In this document: positions 17,808 to 26,765 of the stretch, piece by piece
Layout of the letters: every line of letters begins with the position of its first letter
Numbering within the stretch: the stretch's first letter is position 1
Translations under genes and position numbers: made by a program
Origin: CBDFKJ01 sp965248805
GTDB taxonomy: Bacteria; Pseudomonadota; Alphaproteobacteria; UBA6615
DNA length: 64,000 nucleotides
Direction of reading: 5' to 3'
NCBI GenBank assembly: GCA_965248805.1
Contig: CBDFKJ010000008.1
Coordinates: 624,124 to 688,123 of the forward strand
The notes under the pieces: generated by a model
Seen by the model: the letters and a program-made list of their open reading frames with translations, nothing else
What the model was told of the DNA's origin: nothing
Databases searched by the model: none

Positions 17808-18872
17808 ATGGAGTCATTCGTCGTGCACCTGCCCGTTCGCGCCGTTCTGGGCGATGCGGTTGGACACGCGCTGCCGCGCGAAGCGGCCAGGCTCGGCGCG
17901 GAACGTGTGCTGCTGTGCTGCACGGCCGGAGGGCGTCGCCGCGCTCAGCCGTTGGTCGATGCGCTGGGCGCAGCGTGCGTCGGCGTATTCGACGGCGCCC
18001 AGCCGCATTGCCCAGAGCCGGTGGTCAACGATGCGGTGGCGGCCGCTCAGCGGCTCAACGCCGACGGCGCGGTGACCTTTGGCGGCGGCTCGACCGTCGG
18101 CCTGGGCAAGGTGATCGCGGTGCGTACCGGCATGCCCGTCATCGCCGTGCCGACCACCTATTCGGGCTCCGAGATGACGGCCATCTACGGCATGCTGATC
18201 GGCGACGAAAAGCGCACACGCATGGACGAAAACTGCATGATGCGCGCGGTCATTTATGATCCGGCGCTGACTACGTCGCTGTCGGCGCACGTCACCGTCA
18301 CCTCCGGCATGAACAGCCTCGCACACTGTGTTGAGGCGCTATACCCCGAGCGCCCGAATCCGGTGGCTGCGATGCTCGCCGAGGCCGGCATTCGTGCCCA
18401 TGCGTCTGGACTGCCGGCCAGCGTCGCGCGGCCGGCCGACATGGCCGCACGTGGACAGGCGGTGTACGGCGCCATGCTGGGCGGTGCGGTGGTCATGCTG
18501 GCCGGCATCGCGCTGCACCATAAGGTGTGCCACGTCCTGGGTGGCCGCCACGGCATCCCGCACGGCGAATCGAACGCCGTCATGCTGCCACATGTGGTCG
18601 CCTACAACGCGGGGGCGTCGCCCCAGGCGATGGTGGCGATCGGCCGCGCCCTGGACACGACGGACCCGGCCGGCGCCCTCTATGACCTGGCCGCGGGACT
18701 CGGTGCGCCGACGCGCCTTGCGGATCTGGGCATGGACGAAGGCGACCTCGATATTGCGGCCGAACTGTCGGTCACGGCGACGAGCTGGAACCCCCGCCCC
18801 GTCGATGTCGCGAGTGTGCGCGCAATGCTAGACGACGCGTTCCACGGCCGCCGCCCGACGGCGCCGATCTAG
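17808..18872 (+). CDS. Maleylacetate reductase (iron-containing alcohol dehydrogenase family)
   Basis: 354 residues. The N-terminal NAD(P)-binding half has TFGGGSTVGLGKVIAVRTGM and PTTYSGSEMTAIYG. The C-terminal half has the His-rich metal region (HCVEALYPE, LHHKVCHVLGGRHGIPHGES). The shape and the GGSTVGLGK motif fit maleylacetate reductase, which makes 3-oxoadipate in hydroxyquinol, resorcinol and chloroaromatic routes. The start MESFVVHLP matches the family. Its product does not follow directly from gentisate, so the two ring-cleavage genes may serve separate routes. Confidence 0.88.
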   Translation: MESFVVHLPVRAVLGDAVGHALPREAARLGAERVLLCCTAGGRRRAQPLVDALGAACVGVFDGAQPHCPEPVVNDAVAAAQRLNADGAVTFGGGSTVGLGKVIAVRTGMPVIAVPTTYSGSEMTAIYGMLIGDEKRTRMDENCMMRAVIYDPALTTSLSAHVTVTSGMNSLAHCVEALYPERPNPVAAMLAEAGIRAHASGLPASVARPADMAARGQAVYGAMLGGAVVMLAGIALHHKVCHVLGGRHGIPHGESNAVMLPHVVAYNAGASPQAMVAIGRALDTTDPAGALYDLAAGLGAPTRLADLGMDEGDLDIAAELSVTATSWNPRPVDVASVRAMLDDAFHGRRPTAPI

Positions 18873-18873
18873 G

Positions 18874-19341
18874 TCACAGCCAGCGGCGCACACGCGATTT
18901 GTAGTTGCCGTAGGCCTCGCCGAACTTGGCCTCCAGGTAGAGTTCCTCGCGCGCGATGACGCCGATGCTCAGGACGATGAGGGCCGGGACGACCATCGCG
19001 ATCAGCCACAGGCTGTCGATGGCGATGGCGATGCCCAAGTGCGTCATCGTCAGTGAGACGTACATCGGATTGCGCGAATACCGGTACGGCCCCGCCAGTA
19101 CCAACGCGGTGGACGGCCGATCGGGCCGGAAGTTGGTGCCGGCTTTCGTAAACAGCCGCGTCGCCGTCAGCGCCACAGCCAAGCCCGCCACGATCAGTGT
19201 ACCGCCGGCGATGTACTGGACGGTCGCCGGCAGGAAGGCCGCCGGCCAGACATAGTCGATCGCGAGCCCGACGAGGAGTGCCGCCAGATAGATGAGCGGC
19301 GGTGGGGCGATGACGCCTGCAGTGTCGTCGGAACGGGCCAC
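18874..19341 (-). CDS. Isoprenylcysteine carboxyl methyltransferase-like membrane protein
   Basis: 155 residues with three to four hydrophobic segments and the conserved block GPYRYSRNPMYVSLTMTHLG, then EEXXLEAKFGEAYGNYK-like sequence near the end. These are hallmarks of the ICMT/phospholipid methyltransferase fold. In bacteria the substrates are mostly unknown. It converges with the maleylacetate reductase gene, leaving one base between the stops. Confidence 0.85.
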   Translation of the reverse strand: MARSDDTAGVIAPPPLIYLAALLVGLAIDYVWPAAFLPATVQYIAGGTLIVAGLAVALTATRLFTKAGTNFRPDRPSTALVLAGPYRYSRNPMYVSLTMTHLGIAIAIDSLWLIAMVVPALIVLSIGVIAREELYLEAKFGEAYGNYKSRVRRWL

Positions 19342-19434
19342 GGGCCGAAGACTACAGCGCTGCGCCCATACAGTGAAGTGACAACCAAGACCGGTTGCCG
19401 GCGGGGCGCGGGTTTCGCATCATGCGGCCGAGCC

Positions 19435-21516
19435 ATGACCGACAAATCCCCCATCGCCGCCAAGCGGCCCACCGAGATGACGCGCCACGGCGATACGCGC
19501 GTCGATGACTATGACTGGTTGCGCGACGCCGATTGGCAGCGCGTGATGCGCGAGCCCGAAGCGCTGGACGGCGAGATCCGGGCCTATCTTGAGGCCGAGA
19601 ACGCCCACGCTGACTCCAAGCTGGCGCCGTTGCAGGGGTTGCGGCAGGCGCTGGTCGCCGAGATGAAGGCGCGCATCAAGCAAGACGACAGCACCGTGCC
19701 GGCGCCTGATGGTGACTTCGCCTATTATCGCCGCTACGCGGTCGGCGGACAGCACCCGGTACTCTGTCGCCGCGCCAGCGCCCCCGGCGCCGTCGAAGAG
19801 GTCCTGTTGGATGGCGACCGTGAGGCCGAGAATACGCCGTTCTTCCGTGTCGGCGCCGCCGAGCACAGCCCGGACCACACGAGACTGGCCTATGCCGCCG
19901 ATCGCACCGGCGGCGAGGAATATGGCATCCGTGTGCGCGATGTGGCTCAGGGCACCGACATGGCGGATGCCATCGAAAAGGCGTCGGGCGACATCGTCTG
20001 GGCCGCCGTTGGCGGCGCCTTCTACTACACCGCGCTCGATGCTAACCATCGGCCGTCGCGCGTGTGCCGCCACGTGCTGGGCGAGGATCAGGGCAAGGAC
20101 CAGCTGGTCTTTGAGGAAACCGATGCCGCGTTCTATCTCGGCCTGGACCACACCGAAGACCGGCGCTTTGTCACCATTACGGCGGGTTCGCACGCTCTGA
20201 CCACCGAAGTGCATCTGATCGACGACTCCGGCGGCCCGCCGCGCCGTTTCGCGCCGCGCCGGGACGGCGTCGCCTATGACGTAAGCGCTCACAGAGACCG
20301 GTTCCTGATCCTGACCAACGCCGACGGCGCGGTCGACTTCAAGATCATGCAGGCGCCGCTTGATGCACCCGACCGCGCCCACTGGCGCGACCTGGTGCCG
20401 CATCGGTCCGGTCGGCTGATCCGACGCATGCTGGTGTTCGCCGATCACCTGGTACGCCTGGAGCGTGAAGACGGCCTGCCACGCATCGTTATCACTCGCT
20501 TTGCCGACGGCGACACGCACGACATCGCGTTCGACGAGGAGGCCTACGAGCTTCGCCTCCTGCCGGGCTACGTGTTCGAGACGGCGACGCTGCGGTTCGC
20601 CTACGCGTCGCCGACGACACCCGAGCAGGTGTACGATTACGACATGACTGCACGTACACGCGTGCTGATGAAAGAGCAGGAGGTCCCCAGCGGACACAAT
20701 CCCGCAGCCTACATCACCCGGCGACTCATCGCCGACAGCCATGATGGGGCCAAGGTACCCATCACCGTGCTGCATGGGCGCGGCACCGCCATCGACGGCA
20801 GTGCGCCGATGTTGCTCTATGGCTACGGCGCCTACGGCATGTCGATGCCTGCGGGCTTCTCAACCAACCGCCTGAGCCTGGTCGATCGGGGCTTCGTCTA
20901 TGCCATAGCCCATATTCGCGGCGGCACGGAGAAGGGCTATCAGTGGTATTTCGACGGCAAGATGGCGAATAAAATCAATACTTTCCGTGATTTCACCGCG
21001 TCCGCCGAAGCGCTCGTCGCCGCCGGCTATACCCGCGCCGGGCGCATTGTTGCCCACGGCGGCAGCGCCGGCGGCCTGCTGATGGGCGCCGTCGCCAATA
21101 TGCGCCCGGATTTGTTCCGGGCGATCGTCGCCGATGTGCCGTTCGTCGATGTCCTGACAACCATGTGCGACGCCGAACTGCCGCTAACGCCACCCGAGTG
21201 GTCGGAATGGGGCAATCCGATCGAAGATCCCGAGGCGTACGCGCGCATCAAGGCGTACAGTCCGTATGACAATGTCAGGGCGCAGGCGTATCCCAACATG
21301 CTGGTCACCGCCGGCCTAACTGATCCGCGCGTCACCTATTGGGAGCCGGCGAAATGGGTTGCGCGCCTGCGGGCGTTGAAGACGGACGACAATCTGCTGG
21401 TGCTGCGCACAAACATGGAGGCGGGCCACGGCGGCGCCGCCGGCCGCTTCGACAAACTCGATGAGGTGGCGCGCGCCTACGCCTTTGCACTGTTCAGCTT
21501 CGGCATGGCGGGCTGA
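19435..21516 (+). CDS. ptrB: Oligopeptidase B, S9 family serine peptidase
   Basis: 693 residues, normal length. The N-terminal beta-propeller begins RHGDTRVDDYDWLRD. The C-terminal alpha/beta hydrolase has YGYGAYGMSMPAGFS, HIRGGTEKGYQWY, the nucleophile in HGGSAGGLLMGAVANMRPDL, the acid in TDPRVTYWEPAKW and the His in EAGHGGAAGRFDKLDE. It cuts after basic residues in short peptides in the cytoplasm. The start MTDKSPIAAKRP is the family start; upstream in-frame codons lack conservation. Confidence 0.94.
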   Translation: MTDKSPIAAKRPTEMTRHGDTRVDDYDWLRDADWQRVMREPEALDGEIRAYLEAENAHADSKLAPLQGLRQALVAEMKARIKQDDSTVPAPDGDFAYYRRYAVGGQHPVLCRRASAPGAVEEVLLDGDREAENTPFFRVGAAEHSPDHTRLAYAADRTGGEEYGIRVRDVAQGTDMADAIEKASGDIVWAAVGGAFYYTALDANHRPSRVCRHVLGEDQGKDQLVFEETDAAFYLGLDHTEDRRFVTITAGSHALTTEVHLIDDSGGPPRRFAPRRDGVAYDVSAHRDRFLILTNADGAVDFKIMQAPLDAPDRAHWRDLVPHRSGRLIRRMLVFADHLVRLEREDGLPRIVITRFADGDTHDIAFDEEAYELRLLPGYVFETATLRFAYASPTTPEQVYDYDMTARTRVLMKEQEVPSGHNPAAYITRRLIADSHDGAKVPITVLHGRGTAIDGSAPMLLYGYGAYGMSMPAGFSTNRLSLVDRGFVYAIAHIRGGTEKGYQWYFDGKMANKINTFRDFTASAEALVAAGYTRAGRIVAHGGSAGGLLMGAVANMRPDLFRAIVADVPFVDVLTTMCDAELPLTPPEWSEWGNPIEDPEAYARIKAYSPYDNVRAQAYPNMLVTAGLTDPRVTYWEPAKWVARLRALKTDDNLLVLRTNMEAGHGGAAGRFDKLDEVARAYAFALFSFGMAG

Positions 21517-21535
21517 GGCACGAAACCAAGGGGAC

Positions 21536-22090
21536 GTGACCGTTCATATCGCCCTCTTGCGCGGCATCAACGTTGGCGCGCACAGGAAGGTCGCCATGGT
21601 AGAGCTGCGCGATCTGTTTGCGGAGCTGGGCTTCACGGCAGCGCGGACGGTGTTGCAGAGCGGCAGTGTGGTGTTCAAAGGGGGCCGCCAGAGCGGGGCC
21701 GCGCTTGAGCGTCGGCTTCAGGTGGAGACCGAAAACCGACTCGCGATCCACACCGACTATTTCGTTCGCACCGCGGAGGATTGGGCGTCGGTCGTCGCCC
21801 GCAATCCTTTTCCGGACGAAGCGCTGCGCGATCCGGGCCACCTGACCGCCGTGTTTCTGAAAAAGGCGCCGGCGGCGGGTGCGGTCGCCGCACTTCAGGC
21901 CGCAATCACGGGCCCGGAGGTCGTACGCGCCCCGGGACGGCATGCTTACGTCTTCTACCCGGCGGGCATCGGGCGCTCGAAGCTGACGAACACCCTGATC
22001 GAGGACAAACTCGGCTGCTCGGCAACGGGCCGCAACTGGAACACGGTGATGAGGCTCGCGGCCCTTATCCAGAGCCCAACGCCCCGGTGA
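21536..22090 (+). CDS. DUF1697 protein
   Basis: 184 residues starting (GTG) TVHIALLRGINVGAHRKVAM, then LFAELGFTAARTVLQSGSVVF, and ending SKLTNTLIEDKLGCSATGRN plus WNTV. These are the N- and C-terminal DUF1697 motifs. AAGGGG lies 5 bases before the GTG. The function of the family is not established. It sits 19 bases after oligopeptidase B and its end overlaps the antisense tail of the hydantoinase remnant. Confidence 0.88.
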   Translation: MTVHIALLRGINVGAHRKVAMVELRDLFAELGFTAARTVLQSGSVVFKGGRQSGAALERRLQVETENRLAIHTDYFVRTAEDWASVVARNPFPDEALRDPGHLTAVFLKKAPAAGAVAALQAAITGPEVVRAPGRHAYVFYPAGIGRSKLTNTLIEDKLGCSATGRNWNTVMRLAALIQSPTPR

Positions 22091-22951
22091 GGGGGTCGAG
22101 CCCGGATGTGGCGGGCAAGCCCTTGCCGGCATTTGGCAGCGCCGGCCCCGGTGGAGCGCACGGTAGAAACTGGCCGCGACCGCGATGGGCGGTGACGGCG
22201 CCGGCATCGACGATCACCTAGCCGCGCGAGATCACGGTCGCCGGCCATCCCGTCAGCGTCATGCCCTCATAGGGCGTGTAATCCATGTTTTCGTGCAGCA
22301 TCTCCACCGACACCGTGGTCTGCCGTTCGCGGTCCCAAATCACGATGTCAGCGTCGGCGCCCACCGCAATGGTGCCCTTGCGCGGATAGAGCCCATAAAG
22401 CTTGGCGGCGTTGGCTGCCGTCAGAGACACAAACCGGTGGATGTCGATGCGGCCCCCCAACACGCCCTCGGAGAACAGCAGCGCCTGGCGCAGCTCGATC
22501 CCGGGCACGCCGTTGGCTATGGTCTTGAAGGTCGTCTTCGCCCCGGCGCGCAGCTTGCCGTTTGGACCGCCGTCAAACCGGTAGGGCGCGTGGTCGGAGG
22601 AGAACACGTCGAAGACGCCGGACTCCAGACCCTCCCAGACATGGGCCTGGTTCGCCGCGTCGCGCGGTGGCGGGCTGCATACATATTTCGCGCCGTCCAG
22701 GTCGGGCGCGCCCATGTCCGCGGCGGTTACGCGGTCCAGATGCCGGTCGAGGCCATCTGCTCGATATGGCAATGGCTGTCGATGCCACCTGGCAGCACCC
22801 ACTTGCCCGCTGCATCGACCTCGCGCGCGCCCGACCCCGAAACATTCCCGACCGCCGCGATGGTCTCCGCGTCGACCGCAATGTCGCCTTCGAGCGTATC
22901 GCCGTCGGTGATGATCGTGGCGTTGCGGATGATCAGGTCGTGGTCGGCCAT
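22065..22951 (-). pseudogene. Dihydropyrimidinase/hydantoinase gene with internal deletion and internal stop
   Basis: The first 74 codons are a normal start: LIIRNATIITDGDTLEGDIA and PGGIDSHCHIEQMASTGIWT (HxH metal ligands). The sequence then jumps, out of frame, to the last third of the enzyme: LDRVTAADMGAPDLDGAKYV, SSDHAPY, TAANAAKLYGLYPRKGTIAV. About 200 residues are missing, including the carboxylated Lys and two His ligands. The joint at 22730-22739 is CGCGGTCCAG, which fits both flanks, as expected for deletion between short direct repeats. A TAG at 22218-22220 also interrupts the C-terminus, which reads on as VIVDAGAVTAHRGRGQFLP to 22065. The gene cannot make an active enzyme. Confidence 0.88.
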
Positions 22952-22955
22952 CGCG

Positions 22956-23900
22956 CTATGGGGACGCCGGAGCCGGCGCCTTGCGCTCGATCCGCGTCAT
23001 CAGGCGATCGAGCTCGGCATGGTCGTACGCGCTCAGTTTGTAGGCGGGATAGCGCGTGGTCGCGCTCGGCATCGCCCCGCGGCGGCGCAGGATCTCCTTG
23101 CGCACGGCCAGTCCGAACCCGGGCTGCTGCTCGTGCCGATTGATCGGCAAGTAGAGGTCGAAGAGGTCCTCGGCGCTGTCGACGTCGCCATCGACGAAGC
23201 GGTTGTAGACCTCGACCAGCACGTCGGGATAGGCGAAGCCGGTCATCGCGCCGTCGACGCCGCGCTGCAGCTCTTGCGGGAAGTAGAGGCCGTTGTTGCC
23301 GACCAGGATGGCGATGCGGCGACGGCCGTCCAGCGCCTCGCCGGCGCGAATGCGCGAAAGTTTGGCCAGCCCGGGCGCGTCTTCGTGCCTGAGCATGACC
23401 AGTTGTGGAAAGACGTCGACCATGCGGTTCCACACCGGCACCGACAGATAGACGCCGCTGAGCTGCGGGAAATCCTGGAAGCAGACCGGTACGTCGGGGC
23501 CGATCGTCGCCAATACGGCGTCGACGTACGCGTACACGGCATCGCCGCCCTTTAGCCCGGCCAGCGGCTGTAGCATCACGCCGGCGGCGCCCAGATCCAC
23601 CACCGTTCGGGTCAGTGATTCGACATTGGTCAGGGCCGAACTCGTGACGCCGACCACGATGGGCACGCGGCCATCGACGTGGCGCAAGACCACGCGGGCA
23701 AATGAAATCGCCTCCGATTCGGACATCCTATTGGCCTCGCCCAGCACACCCAGGATGTTCATGCCGCTAACGCCGCAGCCCAAATAGAAGTCGACCAATT
23801 GCTGGGCGCCGGCGAGGTCCAGCGCCCCCTCTTCCGTGAACGGCGTCGCTGAAATGACGTAGATGCCCTTGGCCTGCTCGATCAGTCGTGCCGTGGTCAT
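22956..23900 (-). CDS. Dihydrodipicolinate synthase/N-acetylneuraminate lyase family protein, atypical active site
   Basis: 314 residues from MTTARLIEQAKGIYVISATP. The fold markers are ATPFTEEGALDLAG, GVSGMNILGVLGEANRMSES and VVGVTSS. By eye the position of the Schiff-base Lys (usually in G-I/V-K-E/D) falls in VMLRHEDAPGLAK, where it is Arg. The usual Tyr motif reads CFQDFPQLSG. If this alignment is right, the enzyme lacks two standard catalytic residues and may have another activity. It directly follows the broken hydantoinase gene (4 bases apart) and may have shared a pathway with it. Confidence 0.8.
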   Translation of the reverse strand: MTTARLIEQAKGIYVISATPFTEEGALDLAGAQQLVDFYLGCGVSGMNILGVLGEANRMSESEAISFARVVLRHVDGRVPIVVGVTSSALTNVESLTRTVVDLGAAGVMLQPLAGLKGGDAVYAYVDAVLATIGPDVPVCFQDFPQLSGVYLSVPVWNRMVDVFPQLVMLRHEDAPGLAKLSRIRAGEALDGRRRIAILVGNNGLYFPQELQRGVDGAMTGFAYPDVLVEVYNRFVDGDVDSAEDLFDLYLPINRHEQQPGFGLAVRKEILRRRGAMPSATTRYPAYKLSAYDHAELDRLMTRIERKAPAPASP

Positions 23901-24015
23901 GCTAGCCTTGATCGATGCCGCGTTCCGCGTCTCAGTATGGCAGAACACCGGTGTAGCGGCCACTCGGTGGCCCACAATGCGTGCGTAAACCCGAGATTCG
24001 GCCTACACCCGTGAC

Positions 24016-24357
24016 ATGGACCAACGCAGCCTGGGCCGCCGTCCGCCGTTCGCGGCGGCGCTTGCCGCTCCCATGAGCCGCGCCTGGCGTTTTCGCGCCC
24101 TGCGTCGGCTGAAGGCGATGCCGAAAGCCGTGCGTATGGGCATCGGTGTGATGCTGGTCGTCGGCGGCGTGCTAGGCTTCCTGCCGGTACTGGGGTTCTG
24201 GATGATCCCTCTGGGCGTGATCGTGTTGGCCCTGGACATCGCTTGGGTGCGCCGCAGCTGGCGGGCCGTGAATGACCAGCAAAAAACCGGCGTAAGGGCC
24301 CGAGCGGTAAGAAAAAAGCGCGGAGAGACCTCTAGGTCGCCAAAGCCTCGCGCCTGA
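24016..24357 (+). CDS. Small membrane protein, function unknown
   Basis: 113 residues. A basic N-terminus leads to two close helices, MGIGVMLVVGGVLGFLPVLG and FWMIPLGVIVLALD, then a Lys/Arg-rich tail. The GGVLGFLPVLGFWMIPLG block recurs in short uncharacterised alphaproteobacterial proteins. It converges with the nicotinate phosphoribosyltransferase gene and overlaps its end by 26 bases. No function can be assigned. Confidence 0.65.
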   Translation: MDQRSLGRRPPFAAALAAPMSRAWRFRALRRLKAMPKAVRMGIGVMLVVGGVLGFLPVLGFWMIPLGVIVLALDIAWVRRSWRAVNDQQKTGVRARAVRKKRGETSRSPKPRA

Positions 24358-25692
24358 TGCGCATCTGATAGTCGCGGAGCGCCGGGCTGAGCGCGACCGG
24401 ATAGGGCGGATCCGCGGCGGCGATGGCGCGAACTTGCGTCGGCAGCGTGGCGATCTCGGCCCTCGCCCGCTCTCGCGCCGCGTCGAGCGGAACGTTGCCC
24501 TCGGCCAGACGTCGGCCGCCGCGCATCACCGGCTGCAGCAGGGATCGTCCGGGCAGATCCTCTTCGGCGCGGGCGATGACGTCGCGCACGGCCCGGCCAT
24601 TCTCCTCGATGCGGAACACTTGCTTGCGGCCCGGCAGGATCTCCTTACCCGGCGACAGTTTGAGCCGGCCCGTGCCGGCATAGGCCAGAGCTTGTAGGCG
24701 ATATCCAAGCCCGGCACGTCCTCAGACACGCCCATGGCCGTACCGACGCCGAACCCGTCGATCGGGGCGTCCTGCGCCATCAGTTCGCCGATTTTGTATT
24801 CGTCCAGCCCGCCGCTGGCGAAGATACCGAGGTCGGAGAGGCCGGCGTCGTCCAGCATGGTGCGCGACTGGTGCGCCAGCGCCGGAAGGTCGCCGGAATC
24901 GAGGCGGATGGCGCGGACGCGAAAGCCCGCGCCCAAACTACGCGCCAGCTCGATGACGTGACCGATGCCGGCCAACGTGTCGTAGGTGTCGACCAGCAGG
25001 ACGGTCTCGGGGAAGACGCGGGCGAAGGCCGCGAAGGCGGCGCTCTCGTCGGCGCATGCCTGCACAAAGCTGTGGGCCATGGTGCCGGTGATGGGCACGC
25101 CATAGACGGCGCCGGCCGCTACATTCGATGTGGCCGCCACACCGGCGATGTGGAACGCGCGCGCAGCCTTCAGGGCGGCATCGGTACCGTGCATGCGCCG
25201 GGCGCCGAAATCGACGACTGTTCGCGCGGCGGCCGCCGTGACCGCGCGCGCCGCCTTCGAGGCTAGCAGCGTCTGCAGGTGCACCTGGTTCATGACGAAG
25301 GTTTCGATCAGCTGCGCCTCGGCGATCGGCGCCGTGATCTCCAGGATCGGCTCGTTGGCGAACACGGGCGTGCCTTCCGGCACCGCATGGACGTCGCCGG
25401 AGAAGCGGTAATCGGCCAGCCAGTCGAGGAAACTCGCAGAGAATTGGCCGACCGAGCGCAAATAGGCGATGCAATCCGGCGTGAATCGGACCGTTTCCAA
25501 GTAGCGCAGCGCTTCGGCGAGGCCGCAGGCCAACAGATAGTTCCGATTTGCCGGCATGCGGCGCACGAACAGGCCGAACGTCGCCGGCTCGCGCATGCCC
25601 TCGGCGACGTAGGCCTGCATCATCGTCAACTCATACAGGTCGGTGAACAGGGCAACGTTGCTGTCGTCGATCCACGGTCCAATGGCGGTCAT
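24332..25692 (-). pseudogene. pncB: Nicotinate phosphoribosyltransferase, single frameshift near the C-terminus
   Basis: Starts MTAIGPWIDDSNVALFTDLY followed by ELTMMQAYVAEG, the family beginning. It has FGARRMHGTDAALKAARAFH, IRLDSGDLPALA, and FGVGTAMGVSEDVPGLDIAY. Right after DIAYKL the frame breaks near 24690. Restoring one G (CTCGTGGCC) gives KLVAYAGTGRLKLSPGKEIL and then continues in the second frame to the stop at 24332 (MRGGRRLAEGN and so on). Repaired length about 453 residues. The enzyme makes nicotinate mononucleotide for NAD salvage. The loss would affect the C-terminal domain of an otherwise clean gene, so an assembly error is plausible. Confidence 0.88.
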
Positions 25693-25794
25693 GACGTGTC
25701 CGTTCCCGGGTGGATAACGCTCTCGCCGCATAGCAGTGGCCCGGAGGGGTTGCAATCTTGCGCAAGTAGCCGCGCCGCTCCTATCGTGCCGGCC

Positions 25795-26415
25795 ATGGAA
25801 CAAGCGGCGACGGTCGGTGTTCTGCTGGGCGGCGGCCAATCGCGGCGCATGGGCGGTGGCGACAAGTGCCTGCGTTCCTTGGGCGGCACCACGCTCCTCG
25901 GCCACGTCATCGCACGCCTGCGGCCACAAGTCGGGCCGCTGATCTTGAATGCCAATGGCAACGCGACCCGTTTTGCGCAGTTTCAAGTGCCGGTGGTTGC
26001 CGACGCGGTGCCGGGATTCGCAGGCCCGTTGGCCGGCGTCCTGACCGGGATGGACTGGGCCGCCGCGCGCGATTGTCCGCAGATCGTCACCGTGGCCACG
26101 GATGCGCCCTTCTTGCCGCTCGATTTGGTGGCGCGGTTGTCGGCCGCCGACGCCGATATCGTCTTCGCCGCCAGTGCCGGGCGCCTGCATCCGGTGATCG
26201 GGCTATGGCCGGTCCGGCTGCGCGCGGACCTGCGCCGCGCGGTGGTCGATGAAGGCATCCGCAGGGTCGTCGACTGGAGCTCACGTCACCGGGTCGCGAA
26301 CGTTACGTTTTCCGCCGATCCCGTCGATCCGTTCTTCAACGTCAATACGGAGGATGACCTGCGCGAGGCCGGAAGACTAGCGGCGCTGACGACCCAAGAC
26401 GCACCACCGCGTTGA
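25795..26415 (+). CDS. mobA: Molybdenum cofactor guanylyltransferase MobA
   Basis: 206 residues: MEQAATVGVLLGGGQSRRMG carries the nucleotide-binding GGGxSRRMG loop, with DKCL next, then PGFAGPLAGVLTGMDWA, ATDAPFLPLDLV and a C-terminal FFNVNTEDDL. MobA attaches GMP to molybdopterin to make the bis-MGD cofactor of DMSO-reductase family enzymes. The formate dehydrogenase alpha subunit encoded 1.1 kb away is such an enzyme. A promoter-like sequence begins at the last codon. Confidence 0.92.
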   Translation: MEQAATVGVLLGGGQSRRMGGGDKCLRSLGGTTLLGHVIARLRPQVGPLILNANGNATRFAQFQVPVVADAVPGFAGPLAGVLTGMDWAAARDCPQIVTVATDAPFLPLDLVARLSAADADIVFAASAGRLHPVIGLWPVRLRADLRRAVVDEGIRRVVDWSSRHRVANVTFSADPVDPFFNVNTEDDLREAGRLAALTTQDAPPR

Positions 26416-26440
26416 CTCCAGCCGCGCTCCCGCGTCTAAT
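26412..26440 (+). promoter_or_regulatory. Sigma-70-like promoter at the end of mobA
   Basis: TTGACT (26412-26417) and TCTAAT (26435-26440) are separated by 17 bases. It begins inside the last mobA codons and points into a gap with no gene. It is one of the best consensus matches in the window. Confidence 0.5.
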
Positions 26441-26446
26441 GGCGCC

Positions 26447-26753
26447 GTCGCATGACCCTGGCGCTTCATGAAGAAGGCGGTTGGGGTAGAGTGGCGTATC
26501 GGGCGCCATTCGTGTGCGTGGCGAGGGTCGTTTTTACGACGCTCTCGGCCCAAGACTGGGGAGGAAAAACGGAGCCAAGCGATCTCGAAAACTGACGCGG
26601 CGGTGTGCGGCCGATGGGTCCGGTAACGACCGGGAGGCAGTCGGTACGCGGCGAATGCGAAAAAAACACGCATCGCGTGCTGTGTCGGGTTGAGATAGAT
26701 CGCGGATCCAAGAAAACACACGGACGGCTGGATCGCGATCCAGCCGTTTTTTT
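26447..26753 (+). ncRNA. Candidate non-coding RNA of about 300 nt, unknown class
   Basis: The stretch lies between a good promoter match (26412-26440) and a perfect intrinsic terminator (26725-26753), with no plausible gene inside. It holds further hairpins, for example CACGC-ATC-GCGTG near 26670, and several A-rich single-stranded stretches (GGAGGAAAAACGGAG, GCGAAAAAAACACG). I compared it by eye with tmRNA, RNase P RNA, SRP RNA and 6S RNA core motifs and saw no match. A 46-codon ATG frame at 26452 lacks a ribosome site. Adjacency to mobA and the formate dehydrogenase genes could hint at a molybdenum- or redox-linked role, but that is speculation. Confidence 0.4.
26725..26753 (+). terminator. 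Intrinsic terminator, perfect 22-base palindrome with seven Ts
   Basis: CGGCTGGATCG and CGATCCAGCCG form an 11-bp inverted repeat with no spacer, followed by TTTTTTT on the plus strand. On the minus strand no T-run follows the stem, so it acts on plus-strand transcription. The only plus-strand gene upstream is mobA, 310 bases away. Confidence 0.8.
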
Positions 26754-26765
26754 GCCAAATGAATG

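Noticed and set aside
26447..26753. tmRNA, 6S RNA, RNase P RNA or SRP RNA
   Set aside because: Core motifs of these RNAs were looked for by eye and not found; the class remains unknown.
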